A DNA stretch of 64,000 bases from JBAVVD01 sp049697115 (lineage in GTDB: Bacteria; Acidobacteriota; Aminicenantia; Aminicenantales; UBA4085): assembly GCA_049697115.1 (NCBI GenBank), contig JBAVVD010000040.1:1-64000 (forward strand), given 5' to 3'. This document shows, piece by piece, positions 7,954 through 16,507 of the stretch. The number at the start of each line of letters is the position of its first letter. Position 1 is the stretch's first letter. The notes under the pieces were generated by a model. That model saw only the letters and a program-made list of their open reading frames with translations, ran no database searches and was not told the DNA's origin. Position numbers and translations under genes: made by a program.

Positions 7954-8375
7954 TATCCGTTTCTCCTCAACTTCTTTTGAGGACCCAGAGGCTTGAGTTC
8001 TCTGACCAGGTCTTTGATGATATGCGTATATTTCTGGCCTTCTGCCGCAGAGACCCAGGACATCTGGAATCTCTGGGGCTCAAGGCCGATATGTTCGAGA
8101 AGCTTCTTAACCAGCGCCAATCTGCGCCGGGCGTAATAGTTGCCTTTGATGTAGTGGCAGTCGCCGGGATGGCAGCCGGAGACCAGCACGCCATCCGCGC
8201 CCCGGTTAAAGGCCGAAAAGATATAAAGGGGGGAAACGCTCCCCGAGCACATCACCTGAATGGGCGTCACATTCGAAGGATACTCCATGCGCGAAACGCC
8301 GGCCAGGTCGCTTCCCGCCGAAGAACACCACTTGCAGAGAAAAGCCACAAGTTTGGGTTCGAATGCGTCTGCCAT
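7953..8375 (-). CDS. mvhD: MvhD/FlxD-type hydrogenase iron-sulfur subunit
   Basis: The small [2Fe-2S] adapter that carries electrons from a hydrogenase, formate dehydrogenase or Flx module into HdrA. The 140 residues fit the family length. Cysteines are in the expected places: FLCKWCSSAG (about 15), VMCSGSVSP (about 42) and GCHPGDCHYIKGNYYARRR (about 66), all encoded as Cys here, although some relatives use selenocysteine in the last motif. The gene begins one base after the hdrA stop and ends one base into the next gene. With no hydrogenase large or small subunit in the operon, the electron source is more likely the adjacent FlxA-like NAD(P)H oxidoreductase. Confidence 0.9.
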   Translation of the reverse strand: MADAFEPKLVAFLCKWCSSAGSDLAGVSRMEYPSNVTPIQVMCSGSVSPLYIFSAFNRGADGVLVSGCHPGDCHYIKGNYYARRRLALVKKLLEHIGLEPQRFQMSWVSAAEGQKYTHIIKDLVRELKPLGPQKKLRRNG

Positions 8376-8376
8376 C

Positions 8377-10326
8377 TTAGCCTCCTAGGCACGCCCGTAT
8401 CATTTCATGGACATGAAGGGGAGTGAGGTTCTTCACCTGAATCGCCGCTCTCAAGCAGGTGGCGGAGCATGTCCCGCAGCCTTCGCACAGGATTTCATTG
8501 ACTTCCACTTTCCCGTCCTTGAGGGTCAGAGCGTCATAGGGACAAACCAGCACACACATGCCGCATCCCGTGCAGAGGTTTTTGAGGACTCGGGCGACGG
8601 TCGGCGCATGGAACAGCCTTTCTTGAGAGAGGATGGATATCGCCTTGGATGCCGCGCCGCTGGCCTGGGCCACTGCTTCTGGGATATCCTTCGGTGCCTG
8701 AGCAGCCCCGGCCAGGAATATTCCGGACGTGATGCTCTCCACCGGCCGCAACTTCGGATGAGCCTCGGCCAGAAAGCCGTCCTTGTCCATGGCGATCTTG
8801 AGTTTTTTGGCCAGCTCTGCAGCTCCCTTGGAAGGCCGTGTGGCCATGGCCAGCACGACCATGTCCGCATCGATCTCAACGGACTTTCCCATCAGAGTGT
8901 CGACACCCCAAACCTTAATTTTATCCTTATCCTGAAATATCCGGGAAACTTTTCCTCGCAGGTAGAGGACTCCGTCCTCTTCAACCGCCCTCTGGACAAA
9001 CTCTTCGTAGCCTTTTCCTCCGGACCGGATGTCAATGTAGAAGATATACGCCTGGCCGTCATGAACATGATGTTTGTAGAGCATGGCATGCTTGACGGTG
9101 TACATGCAGCAGATTTTGGAGCAGTAGGCGCAGTGCAGTTCGGGATCGCGGGAGCCCGCGCACTGGATGAAAACGACTTCTTTAGGCTCTTTGTGGTCCG
9201 AGGGCCTGAGAATTTCCCCTTTTGTCGGTCCTGAAGCCGAACAGAGCCGCTCGAACTGGAGGCCGTCCAGGACGTCAGGAATTTTTCCATATCCATACTC
9301 GGCCATTTTTTCCTTGTCGTAGAGGTCAAAGCCTGTGGCGACGATGATCGCGCCGACTTCCTCTTCGACAATCTCCGGCTTCATATCGTAGTCGATGGCC
9401 TTGGGCTCGCAGACATCAGCGCATTTACCACAGGCGATGGTTGTAAAGGGATCCGGGCAGTTTTTATCGTCGAGCGTGTAGGACGCCGGAATGGCCTGGG
9501 GGAAAGGGATGTAGATGACCCGGCGTCCGGTCAGGCCGATGTCGAACTCATTGGGAACGACGATCGGGCAGACTTTCGTGCATTCATCGCAGAGCGTGCA
9601 TTTGTCGGCGTGCACATAGGTGGGCTTTTTGAGGATTTTGACTTTAAAGTTACCGACATAGCCGGAGATATCTTGAACTTCGCTATAGGTCATGAGTTTG
9701 ACCTTCGGATGCTTGGAGACTTCCACCATTTTCGGCGTGAGAATGCACTGGGAACAGTCCAGAGTGGGAAAGGTCTCGGAGAGTTGAATCATATGTCCGC
9801 CGATGGAGGGAGACCGCTCCACGAGGATGACTTCGAAGCCGCTATTGGCCAGGTCCAGCGATGCCTGGATGCCGGAGATTCCGCCGCCGATGACCATTGC
9901 TTTTCGCGTGACCGGGACGCTGAGAGGCTCAAGGGCCTCGTTCTTTCTGACTTTTTCCACGACGCTCTGAGTGATCTTTTTGGCTTTTTCAGTGGCTTTG
10001 GATTTATCCTTGTGGACCCAACTGCACTGTTCGCGAATGTTGGCAATTTCACAATGAAAGGCATTTATTCCCGCCGCTTTGGCTGCGTTCCGAAAAGTCG
10101 TCTCATGCAGGGTGGGGGAGCAGCAGGCGACAACAATGTTATCCAGCTTTTTTTCTTTGATGGACTGGATAATCAGGTTCTGCCCCGGATCTGAGCACAT
10201 GTAGACATAGTCTTCCGCATGGGCGACACCGGGATGTTTGGCCATCTCTTCAACGATTTTTTTGACGTCCACGGTGCCGGCGATGTTGATGCCGCAGTGG
10301 CAGATAAAAACACCTGTTTTTTTCAT
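8377..10326 (-). CDS. hdrA: HdrA, flavin-bifurcating heterodisulfide reductase subunit A
   Basis: Central flavoprotein of Hdr complexes, where FAD-based electron bifurcation between ferredoxin and a disulfide takes place. The 649 aa length is typical. In order: the N-terminal HdrA domain (GVFICHCGINIAG), the FAD-binding motif (AMVIGGGISGIQASLDL, about 143), the cysteine pair LDCSQCILTPKM (about 198), a ferredoxin motif CTLCDECTKVCP (about 243), a further cysteine group CGKCADVCEP, a Cys-rich AYCSKICCMY segment, and two C-terminal clusters CTGCGMCVLVCP and CEGCGTCSATC. The LDCSQC cysteine that is selenocysteine in some methanogens is Cys here. It lies between korC and mvhD and 8 nt after korC, which argues for one functional complex with the oxidoreductase. 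Confidence 0.95.
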   Translation of the reverse strand: MKKTGVFICHCGINIAGTVDVKKIVEEMAKHPGVAHAEDYVYMCSDPGQNLIIQSIKEKKLDNIVVACCSPTLHETTFRNAAKAAGINAFHCEIANIREQCSWVHKDKSKATEKAKKITQSVVEKVRKNEALEPLSVPVTRKAMVIGGGISGIQASLDLANSGFEVILVERSPSIGGHMIQLSETFPTLDCSQCILTPKMVEVSKHPKVKLMTYSEVQDISGYVGNFKVKILKKPTYVHADKCTLCDECTKVCPIVVPNEFDIGLTGRRVIYIPFPQAIPASYTLDDKNCPDPFTTIACGKCADVCEPKAIDYDMKPEIVEEEVGAIIVATGFDLYDKEKMAEYGYGKIPDVLDGLQFERLCSASGPTKGEILRPSDHKEPKEVVFIQCAGSRDPELHCAYCSKICCMYTVKHAMLYKHHVHDGQAYIFYIDIRSGGKGYEEFVQRAVEEDGVLYLRGKVSRIFQDKDKIKVWGVDTLMGKSVEIDADMVVLAMATRPSKGAAELAKKLKIAMDKDGFLAEAHPKLRPVESITSGIFLAGAAQAPKDIPEAVAQASGAASKAISILSQERLFHAPTVARVLKNLCTGCGMCVLVCPYDALTLKDGKVEVNEILCEGCGTCSATCLRAAIQVKNLTPLHVHEMIRACLGG

Positions 10327-10334
10327 TTTTGATC

Positions 10335-10898
10335 CTACTTTTTATTGGTTTTCTTTTCCTCTTCCAGAACTTCAAGTCCGAAATGGTAGCCTTTTTCGAA
10401 GGCTTTGGCATTGACGTCTAAGAATCTCTTGGGGACCAGGCCGGGCAGGGCTTTTTTCATGGCCTCGGGGGAGACGACTTTGGTGATGGCGGTGAAGAAG
10501 CCCAGCATGACCAGGTTGGCAAATATTCGGTTCCCCAGTTCCTCGGCAAAGCGCGTGGATGTGATCTTATAGATTTTGACCTTTCCTCTGGCGGGCTTGA
10601 GCTTGACCAGGTCGCTGTCGACGATCAGGATCCCGTCTTCGCGGAGTTCCCGCTCATATTTGTCATAGGCTTCTTGGGACATGGACACAAGGACTTCAGG
10701 CCGGGTGATATAGGGATAGAGAACCCGGTCTTCGGAGACCACTACCTGAGAGCTGCAGGCGCTTCCCCGGGCCTCCGGGCCGAAGCTCTGGGTCATGGTG
10801 GCGTATTTATTATCGAACAGAGAAACGGCTTTACCCGTGATCAGGCCGCAGCGGATGATCCCCTGTCCGCCAAAACCAGAAAACCTTATTTCTGTCAT
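10335..10898 (-). CDS. korC: 2-oxoacid:ferredoxin oxidoreductase gamma subunit
   Basis: Catalytic-domain subunit of the ferredoxin-dependent 2-oxoacid oxidoreductase family (2-oxoglutarate or related acids, CoA, ferredoxin). It opens with the family signature FSGFGGQGIIRCGLITGKA, followed by SFGPEARGSACSSQVVVS, and has the normal length of 187 aa. The start codon overlaps the korB stop by 4 nt. The gene order korD-korA-korB-korC is the usual four-subunit arrangement. Placement directly before hdrA is the interesting feature, because ferredoxin made or used here could be exchanged directly with the bifurcating complex. Confidence 0.93.
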   Translation of the reverse strand: MTEIRFSGFGGQGIIRCGLITGKAVSLFDNKYATMTQSFGPEARGSACSSQVVVSEDRVLYPYITRPEVLVSMSQEAYDKYERELREDGILIVDSDLVKLKPARGKVKIYKITSTRFAEELGNRIFANLVMLGFFTAITKVVSPEAMKKALPGLVPKRFLDVNAKAFEKGYHFGLEVLEEEKKTNKK

Positions 10899-11767
10899 GG
10901 CTTAACTCCATAGGATTGATATTTTTCGCCCAAAACTTTGGTTAGATGCTGATTCATACAGTCCAGAAAAGTCGGCTTCTCCTTGTCCACAAATTTGCCG
11001 ACGGTGATTTTTCCCTGGTAGCTGATGTCCAGGGTTCTTGTATCGGCGCCGTGCTGGATTTCGGAATTGTCATGATAATACTTGAGGAGATTGAGGCCAT
11101 CGCCCAGGCGATTGCGCCGGGCATAAAGGGTCACGCAGGGCGCGATGACCTCGATAAAGGAAAAACCGCGCTTCTGGAGGGCTTCCTGGATGGATTTGGT
11201 GACTCGCCGCAGGTGAAGGCATGTCCAGCGGGCGACATAAGTGGCCCCGCACGCCTCGGCAAGATAAGGAAGATTGAAAGGATACTCGTAGTTCCCGTAG
11301 GGAGCTGTGGAGAGATTGGCATTGATCGGGGAGGTGGCCGCGACCTGTCCTCCGGTCATGGCGTAATTGAAGTTATTGACGCAGATGACGAGAAGGTCCA
11401 TGTTCCGCCGAGCGGCGTGGATAAAATGATTGCCGCCGATGCCGACGGTATCGCCGTCGCCGCTGAACACGACCACCTTGAGATCCGGGTTGCCCAACTT
11501 CAGGCCGGTCGCAAAGGGAATGGCGCGGCCGTGTGTCGTATGGAAGGAGTCGAGTTTGACATAGCCAGCCACTCTTCCCGTGCAGCCGATGCCGGAGACA
11601 ATGGCCACTTTATCCAGGTCGAGCTGGCTTTTTTTGAGGGCTTCGGCGAAGGAGGTGACGACGACTCCGATTCCGCATCCCGAACACCAGATGTGAGGGA
11701 TCCGGTCCATCCGCAGGAATCCTTCCATCGGATTCTTTTCTTCAAAACGCTCTTTTTCTTTCGTCAT
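10895..11767 (-). CDS. korB: 2-oxoacid:ferredoxin oxidoreductase beta subunit (TPP-binding)
   Basis: Binds thiamine pyrophosphate and contributes the catalytic site. Recognised by HIWCSGCGIGVVV near residue 25, SGIGCTGRVAGYV at about 58, and the TPP motif GDGDTVGIGGNH … NNFNYAMTGGQ (about 103-142). The 290 aa length fits the KorB class, which is longer at the C-terminus than some archaeal versions. It overlaps korA and korC by 4 nt at each end. Substrate choice between 2-oxoglutarate, branched-chain oxoacids and others cannot be read safely; the alpha subunit looks like the KorA class. Confidence 0.94.
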   Translation of the reverse strand: MTKEKERFEEKNPMEGFLRMDRIPHIWCSGCGIGVVVTSFAEALKKSQLDLDKVAIVSGIGCTGRVAGYVKLDSFHTTHGRAIPFATGLKLGNPDLKVVVFSGDGDTVGIGGNHFIHAARRNMDLLVICVNNFNYAMTGGQVAATSPINANLSTAPYGNYEYPFNLPYLAEACGATYVARWTCLHLRRVTKSIQEALQKRGFSFIEVIAPCVTLYARRNRLGDGLNLLKYYHDNSEIQHGADTRTLDISYQGKITVGKFVDKEKPTFLDCMNQHLTKVLGEKYQSYGVKP

Positions 11768-12930
11768 TTCGCAGCCTCCTTGATCACTTTGAAAATGTCC
11801 TCCGGATCGTGGACCCAGCCGCCCAGGTGAGGGACGTGAATGGCAGGGGCAAGGCCCGCTGAGGCCCGTTCCACTTCGAGAACCATCTGCCCGTAGTTGA
11901 TTTCAGGGACGACAAAAGCCTTGACTTTTTTGGCCAGCTCACGGATGCGTTTTTCCGGGAAAGGCCAGACGACAATCAGCCGGAATGTTCCGACCTTGAT
12001 TCCTGCTTTTCGGGCCATCTGGACAGCACGGTAGGCGACTCTCGAGGTAATGCCGTAAGAAATAACGATAATTTCCGCATCGTCCGTCTGATCTTCCTCG
12101 AATTTGAAGATTTTATCCGCATTTTTCTTGATCTTGTCCGAGAGATGGCGCACACACCAGTCCTGGCATTCGGCGTTGATGACCGGATAGCCGCGCTCGT
12201 CGTGGGTCAAGCCGGTCGTATGGAAGCGATAACCGTCGCCGGCTTTGACCATGAAGGGAATCATGTCTTTGTCGGGCTTATAAGGCAGAAATTTATCTTT
12301 GGGTCCTTCATACCATTTTCTTTCCACCAGCTCGATGGCATCGGCCGGGGGGATGACGACCTTCTCGTGCATGTGGCCGACACATTCATCCGTCATGATG
12401 AATGTCGGAACACGGTATATCTCGGAGAGATTAAATGCATGGATGGTGAGGTCAAAGCATTCCTGAGGAGAATCAGGGGAGAGGGCGATGATCTGATAAT
12501 CGCCGTGAGAACCCCATTTGACCTGCATCATGTCCTGCTGGCCGGTGAGAGTGGGAAGTCCTGTGGACGGGCCTCCTCTTTGGACGTTGGCGATGACCAC
12601 AGGTGTTTCCATCATGGCGGCCAGACCGATGTTCTCCATCATCAGAGAAAAGCCCGGCCCGGAAGTGACGCTCATGGCCTTTTTCCCGGCCCAGGACGCT
12701 CCGATCAGGGCGGCCATCGAGGCAAGCTCATCTTCCATCTGGATGAAAACACCTCCCACAAAGGGAATCCTTTCCGAAAATCTCTCAGCTGTTTCTGTGG
12801 ACGGAGTGATGGGGTAACCGGCAAAAAAGCGGCATCCGGCGGCCAGGGCTCCTTCAGCAATCGCAAAATCACCGTCCAGATAATGGGCTCCCGTTAATAC
12901 TCCCTTAGGGTCTGCTTTCACTTTTTTCAC
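11764..12930 (-). CDS. korA: 2-oxoacid:ferredoxin oxidoreductase alpha subunit
   Basis: The alpha subunit completes the TPP pocket. Key stretches are FFAGYPITPSTETAERF (about 45), the conserved ALIGASWAGKKAMSVTSGPG segment, and NVQRGGPSTGLPTLTGQQD (about 115), where the Pro-Ser-Thr-Gly pattern is typical of KorA-type enzymes. I place the start at GTG 12930 (VKKVKADPKG), because GGAGGAGG lies directly upstream; the longer in-frame start at 12966 would put twelve implausible basic residues in front and deepen the overlap. With this start the gene overlaps the korD end by 26 nt. Predicted length is 388 aa. Confidence 0.92.
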   Translation of the reverse strand: MKKVKADPKGVLTGAHYLDGDFAIAEGALAAGCRFFAGYPITPSTETAERFSERIPFVGGVFIQMEDELASMAALIGASWAGKKAMSVTSGPGFSLMMENIGLAAMMETPVVIANVQRGGPSTGLPTLTGQQDMMQVKWGSHGDYQIIALSPDSPQECFDLTIHAFNLSEIYRVPTFIMTDECVGHMHEKVVIPPADAIELVERKWYEGPKDKFLPYKPDKDMIPFMVKAGDGYRFHTTGLTHDERGYPVINAECQDWCVRHLSDKIKKNADKIFKFEEDQTDDAEIIVISYGITSRVAYRAVQMARKAGIKVGTFRLIVVWPFPEKRIRELAKKVKAFVVPEINYGQMVLEVERASAGLAPAIHVPHLGGWVHDPEDIFKVIKEAAK

Positions 12931-13177
12931 CTTCTTCCTCCTCCTTGAGAGTGACAAATAAGGCAAATTCAGGGCATATGGATTCGCAGAGCTGACAATA
13001 GCAGCAGTTCTCTTCGTTTTTTACAAACGGCGGATGGTAGCCTTTGACGTTGAATTCTTCAGAGAGTTCAAGGACTTCCTTTGGACAATACTCGACGCAG
13101 AATCCGCATCCCTTGCATCTGTTTTTGTCGATGTGAATCTTCCCCTTTTTTGCTTTTAACTCGCCGAAATAAATCAT
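12905..13177 (-). CDS. korD: 2-oxoacid:ferredoxin oxidoreductase delta subunit (2x[4Fe-4S] ferredoxin)
   Basis: A 90-residue ferredoxin-like subunit with two complete motifs: CKGCGFCVEYCP at about 21 and CCYCQLCESICP at about 59. It takes electrons from the TPP site and passes them to ferredoxin or, given the gene neighbourhood, perhaps directly to Hdr proteins. The acidic C-terminal tail (EEEEGEKSE) is unusual but short. It starts 7 nt after the hdrB stop and overlaps korA. Confidence 0.9.
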   Translation of the reverse strand: MIYFGELKAKKGKIHIDKNRCKGCGFCVEYCPKEVLELSEEFNVKGYHPPFVKNEENCCYCQLCESICPEFALFVTLKEEEEGEKSESRP

Positions 13178-13184
13178 TTGCCCC

Positions 13185-14063
13185 TCAGAGTAATCCTTTG
13201 AGTTTTAAAATTGGCTTTGGATCAATGAAATGAAGATCAAATCTCAGGCTATTCTCCGGACAGCCGAGAGCGATGGCCAGAAGCTGAGAAAAATAGAGGA
13301 CGGGGATCTTTTTAAATTCGGAGTGCAGTTGGGCGGTTTCCTTCTGGCGCGTGTCCAGATTAAAGGCGCAGAGCGGACAGCTGACGGCCACGACATCCGC
13401 GCCCATACTTTGGGCCGAGGAGAGAATCGTGTAGGTGCGCTCGGCGACGATCTTGGGATTATCGACGGTTTGATAGGAAGCGCAGCATTCTGTTTTATGG
13501 GGAAATTCGACGGAATCAGCGCCCAGGGCGGTCATGAGGTCTTCCATAATCCGGGGATTTTCCACATCATCGAACCCGATTTCTTTGGGACGGACCAAAA
13601 GGCATCCGTAATAGCTTGAAACCTTAAGGTCCTTGAGAGGCTTGACCACTTTCTCGGTGACGGCTGCGAATTTTATTTCATCTCTCAGAAGTTCCAACAG
13701 ATGGAGAACCCGGACGTCGCCGTTATAGGAAATGTTCTCAGCGTCGATGAATTTATTGATCTTTTCCAGACCTTCCGGATCGCGCTTCATCCTTTCGTTG
13801 GCTCTTTTCAGCGTGTTGTAGCACATGGCGCACAGGGTCATGACGGAGTCCGAGCCGGCTTCTCGGGTGCGGATGAGGTTGCGAATGGGGGCTACGTGAT
13901 GAATCAAGTCATCCGTAGCCAGAGAAAAGACTGTGCCGCAGCAATTCCAGCGGTTGAGTTCCTCAACCTCTATGCCGAGGCGATGGAGTGAGCAGAGCGT
14001 CGAATCTTCAAAATTCTTGGCATTGGCCTTCAGAGTGCACCCAGGATAATAGCTTATTTTCAT
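13185..14063 (-). CDS. hdrB: HdrB, heterodisulfide reductase CCG-domain subunit
   Basis: Carries the non-cubane iron-sulfur clusters that reduce a disulfide. Two CCG modules are visible: PGC … WNCCGTVF … LCAMC in the first half (about residues 9-83), and YYGCLLVRP … ECCASYQ … SCPLC in the second (about 152-231). In the second module the G of CCG is A, a common variation. In methanogens the substrate is CoM-S-S-CoB; a bacterium like this has neither as far as I can tell, so the disulfide is unknown (a protein or low-molecular-weight thiol). Start ATG 14063; 58 nt separate it from hdrC. Confidence 0.93.
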   Translation of the reverse strand: MKISYYPGCTLKANAKNFEDSTLCSLHRLGIEVEELNRWNCCGTVFSLATDDLIHHVAPIRNLIRTREAGSDSVMTLCAMCYNTLKRANERMKRDPEGLEKINKFIDAENISYNGDVRVLHLLELLRDEIKFAAVTEKVVKPLKDLKVSSYYGCLLVRPKEIGFDDVENPRIMEDLMTALGADSVEFPHKTECCASYQTVDNPKIVAERTYTILSSAQSMGADVVAVSCPLCAFNLDTRQKETAQLHSEFKKIPVLYFSQLLAIALGCPENSLRFDLHFIDPKPILKLKGLL

Positions 14064-14121
14064 TATGATTATTCCCTGTGATTTTAAGATGAAAAAATTG
14101 TTTATACATTCTTATATCAAT

Positions 14122-14529
14122 TTAAGATGTATATTTCCTAAAGTTGCTGATCAGAGCAATGACAGGCACGCTTTTCTTTTCTTCGTCCGAAAGATCTTGA
14201 ATTTTGACAAAATCCTGTCTTTTGCGCAGCAGGATTTGCCTCAGGGCCTCCATGACCTCAGCAATTTTAATGCCCTTTGGGCAGCGCGCATTGCAGGTCA
14301 AGCAAGAAGCGCAGACCCAGAAGGATTTGGATTGGAGAAGCTCGTTTTTGAATCCCAATTGGATGTAGCGGATGACCTGGTTGGGAAGAATGTCCATTTC
14401 TGAGACGGCCGGGCAGCCGGCCGAACATTTCCCGCATTGGTAGCAGGCCAGAATTTTCTGCCCGCTCAATTCCTCGATTTTAGATACAAATGGATCCCGC
14501 ACTTTTTTCTGGGAGACATTTATTCTCAT
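14122..14529 (-). CDS. hdrC: HdrC, heterodisulfide reductase iron-sulfur subunit
   Basis: First gene of the thirteen-gene operon. It has two [4Fe-4S] motifs, CYQCGKCSAGCP (about 29) and CASCLTCNARCP (about 73), spaced as in HdrC. At 135 aa it is shorter than some archaeal versions and has no membrane segment, so the Hdr complex should be soluble. It connects HdrA to HdrB. ATG 14529 has AAGGG about 10 nt upstream, and the promoter at 14603-14631 gives a leader of about 65 nt. Confidence 0.92.
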   Translation of the reverse strand: MRINVSQKKVRDPFVSKIEELSGQKILACYQCGKCSAGCPAVSEMDILPNQVIRYIQLGFKNELLQSKSFWVCASCLTCNARCPKGIKIAEVMEALRQILLRKRQDFVKIQDLSDEEKKSVPVIALISNFRKYTS

Positions 14530-14602
14530 TAGGAACAGCCCTTCTCTATGGAATTTCTATGCTTCTCATTAAGAAAGGAAGCTTGAAGAAAATTTAAAAT
14601 AC

Positions 14603-14631
14603 AGTAGAACATAAATTGGAATTCCTGTCAA
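14603..14631 (-). promoter_or_regulatory. Sigma-70-type promoter of the hdr-kor-flx-frd operon
   Basis: The minus strand reads TTGACA (14631-14626), a 17-nt spacer and TCTACT (14608-14603), about 75 nt before hdrC. The extended -35 string TTGACAGGAATT is also found in the DUF362 operon promoter (20731-20720). I see no clear operator or riboswitch in the leader. Confidence 0.65.
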
Positions 14632-14654
14632 GAAAATTTGAACTGTGTCCGCCC

Positions 14655-15998
14655 TCAGCGCCGATCAAATTTAAGTTTCGTTTGATCGATGACGACCTTG
14701 CCGCCCTTCATCACCCATCGGACATTGTGGATGACAACATGGATATCTTTGAGGGGATTGCCCTCGACAGCCACAATATCGGCATAATATCCCGGGAGGA
14801 GGGCTCCCAGCTCACCCTCTTTACCCAACAGGGCGGCCCCGTTTATCGTGGATGTCGCCAGTGCCTCCTCTGGAGTCATGCCGGCCTTGATGAACCATGC
14901 GAGCTCGCGAGTATTCTCTCCGAACATGGTAAAAACGGCATCCGATCCCATAGCGATTCGAACTCCGGCCTTGTGCGCCCGCCGTGTGGTCTCCACATTG
15001 CGGTCGATAAAGGCATGGAGACGCTCAACCACATCCGGCCCGTAGCCGAAAATCTCGGCATTATCGGCATAATAACGGTTGTGATCGACGGTCGGAACAT
15101 AAAAGATGCCTTTTTTTGCCATTTCAGCCAGCGTCTCGTCACTCAGGTCAATGGGGTGTTCCAGGGAATCCGCGCCGGCCCGTATGGCGTCCTGCGCCGC
15201 TTTCGAGCCGTAAGAGTGAACGGAAATGGGAATCCCCTTTTGATGAGCCACATCCACGGCGGCTTTGATCTCTTCGAACGTATATGTCTGGTATCCTGTC
15301 AGATCATCGGCGCTTCCGGTGGAAGCGAACATTTTCACCCAGTCCACTCCGGCCGCGATCTCCCGCCGCACAATGCGCATGACTTCCGACACGCCATCGG
15401 CCGTGCCCCAGTGGCGGGGTGCAGATTCATTCGTGGCGGGTGAGAAGGTCGGCAGGAGGCCGTAACCGGAGACGAACATGCGCGGCCCGATCATCGCTCC
15501 CATTTGAATCAAGTCCCGCATGGCGATGTCAATACGGTCGCACGTATGGGGATCAAAAGCGCCTAAATCGCGAACTGTAGTGACGCCCGCCTCCAGGGTT
15601 TTAAGGGCATTTTTCTGAGCGAGGAAGGTTGTCATGCCAGGGCCCAGCATTTCCTGGAGCTGCCAGGGCCGGGCGTGAAAAGACGCGTCCCAGTAGTATG
15701 TCATATGCGTGTGCACGTCGATGAGGCCGGGGATGGCCGTATATTCAGTCAAGTCAATCAGTTCCGAACCTTCCGGGATGGCCGATGGATCGGTCCCGAC
15801 GCTCTCTATGCGGTCGTTCTTAACGATCAGGACGGCATTTTTGAAAGTCTGACCTTTGCCGTTTACGAGCATGCCAAAACGGAGCGCTTTAATTTTTTCA
15901 GCACCGGAGGAACATTCCGGTGTGAATACTAGAAAGGAGCAGAATAGGAAAAATAAAATGATGGCGGCTAATTTGAAAACCGGAATCCTTTTTTTCAT
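14655..15998 (-). CDS. Secreted amidohydrolase (imidazolonepropionase/prolidase-like)
   Basis: Metal-dependent hydrolase of the amidohydrolase superfamily with a signal peptide (basic KKR, then AAIILFFLFCSFLVF, cleavage near residue 30), so it acts in the periplasm or on the surface. Metal-site motifs are in order: GLIDVHTHM (about 93), the lysine region ATVRDLG…, HSYGSKAAQ (about 255), GADSLEHPIDL (about 275) and MGSDAVF (about 355). Related enzymes cleave X-Pro or other dipeptides and cyclic amides; I cannot name the substrate. Start ATG 15998 is strongly supported by AAAGGAGGTCGAAG directly upstream. It is monocistronic: the operon promoter of hdrC lies just downstream, and a repeat element lies upstream. 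Confidence 0.88.
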   Translation of the reverse strand: MKKRIPVFKLAAIILFFLFCSFLVFTPECSSGAEKIKALRFGMLVNGKGQTFKNAVLIVKNDRIESVGTDPSAIPEGSELIDLTEYTAIPGLIDVHTHMTYYWDASFHARPWQLQEMLGPGMTTFLAQKNALKTLEAGVTTVRDLGAFDPHTCDRIDIAMRDLIQMGAMIGPRMFVSGYGLLPTFSPATNESAPRHWGTADGVSEVMRIVRREIAAGVDWVKMFASTGSADDLTGYQTYTFEEIKAAVDVAHQKGIPISVHSYGSKAAQDAIRAGADSLEHPIDLSDETLAEMAKKGIFYVPTVDHNRYYADNAEIFGYGPDVVERLHAFIDRNVETTRRAHKAGVRIAMGSDAVFTMFGENTRELAWFIKAGMTPEEALATSTINGAALLGKEGELGALLPGYYADIVAVEGNPLKDIHVVIHNVRWVMKGGKVVIDQTKLKFDRR

Positions 15999-16058
15999 CT
16001 TCGACCTCCTTTAAAAAAGAAAGGTTCTCTTCCATTTTAGGTGGATTCATTGAAGGAA

Positions 16059-16245
16059 GATATCCGGAATGGCTAAAGCGACTATTGAAGGTTTAGCCTT
16101 CCCGAGGCGCTCCTGGAGGGAACCCGGCTCTGCCGGGCGGCGAGGATGTCTGAGCTTCTCTGGAAGCGAGTTCCGCAGCCGCCTCCAGGAGTGGAGAGGG
16201 AACGGCGTGAAAAACCTGAAGGAGAGCGCAACCATTCCGGATATC
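16059..16245. repeat. Palindromic intergenic repeat, full-length copy
   Basis: Begins with GATATCCGGAATGG (16059-16072) and ends with the exact inverse CCATTCCGGATATC (16232-16245). Nested inside are a second inverted pair, CTCCTGGAGG (16110-16119) and CCTCCAGGAG (16182-16191), and a small hairpin CCCGGC-TCT-GCCGGG (16123-16137). Parts of both arms recur at 34393-34470. It has no coding frame of interest. The size and nested symmetry resemble a MITE- or REP-like element. Confidence 0.8.
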
Positions 16246-16297
16246 TCCTTTCTCACCCACACAGAATGAAAGGGAACCAATAAAAATGACTTTTTAT

Positions 16298-16321
16298 GGC
16301 CGGGATATACGGCCTTTTTTT
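16298..16321 (+). terminator. Rho-independent terminator on the plus strand, orphan
   Basis: Stem GGCCG (16298-16302) and CGGCC (16310-16314) around a 7-nt loop, followed at once by seven T. The orientation works only for plus-strand transcription, yet no plus-strand gene lies upstream for many kilobases (both neighbours are minus). It may end an unannotated RNA that covers the palindromic repeat. Confidence 0.6.
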
Positions 16322-16507
16322 AGGATCAAAAAATGACTGGCGACCGCAAGATGAGTCTATTCCAAGACGATCAGTTGAGTCAAGGAGACATGAATCATGA
16401 CCGCTCAGTCTTTAATCAGTCTTTAAATGGTATTCTCCGGCATTCCAATAGCCCTCTTTTCTTTGATGCGCTCAAAAAAAGATGCATCCGGAAGAGGAAG
16501 ACGAATA

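Noticed and set aside
6883..7980. 365-codon plus-strand frame opposite the FrhB-like gene
   Set aside because: Antisense shadow; the minus strand carries ferredoxin motifs and coupled starts.
8377..10326. Selenocysteine in HdrA or MvhD as in some methanogens
   Set aside because: Both frames are open and all motif positions are encoded by Cys codons; only the FlxA-like gene has an internal UGA.
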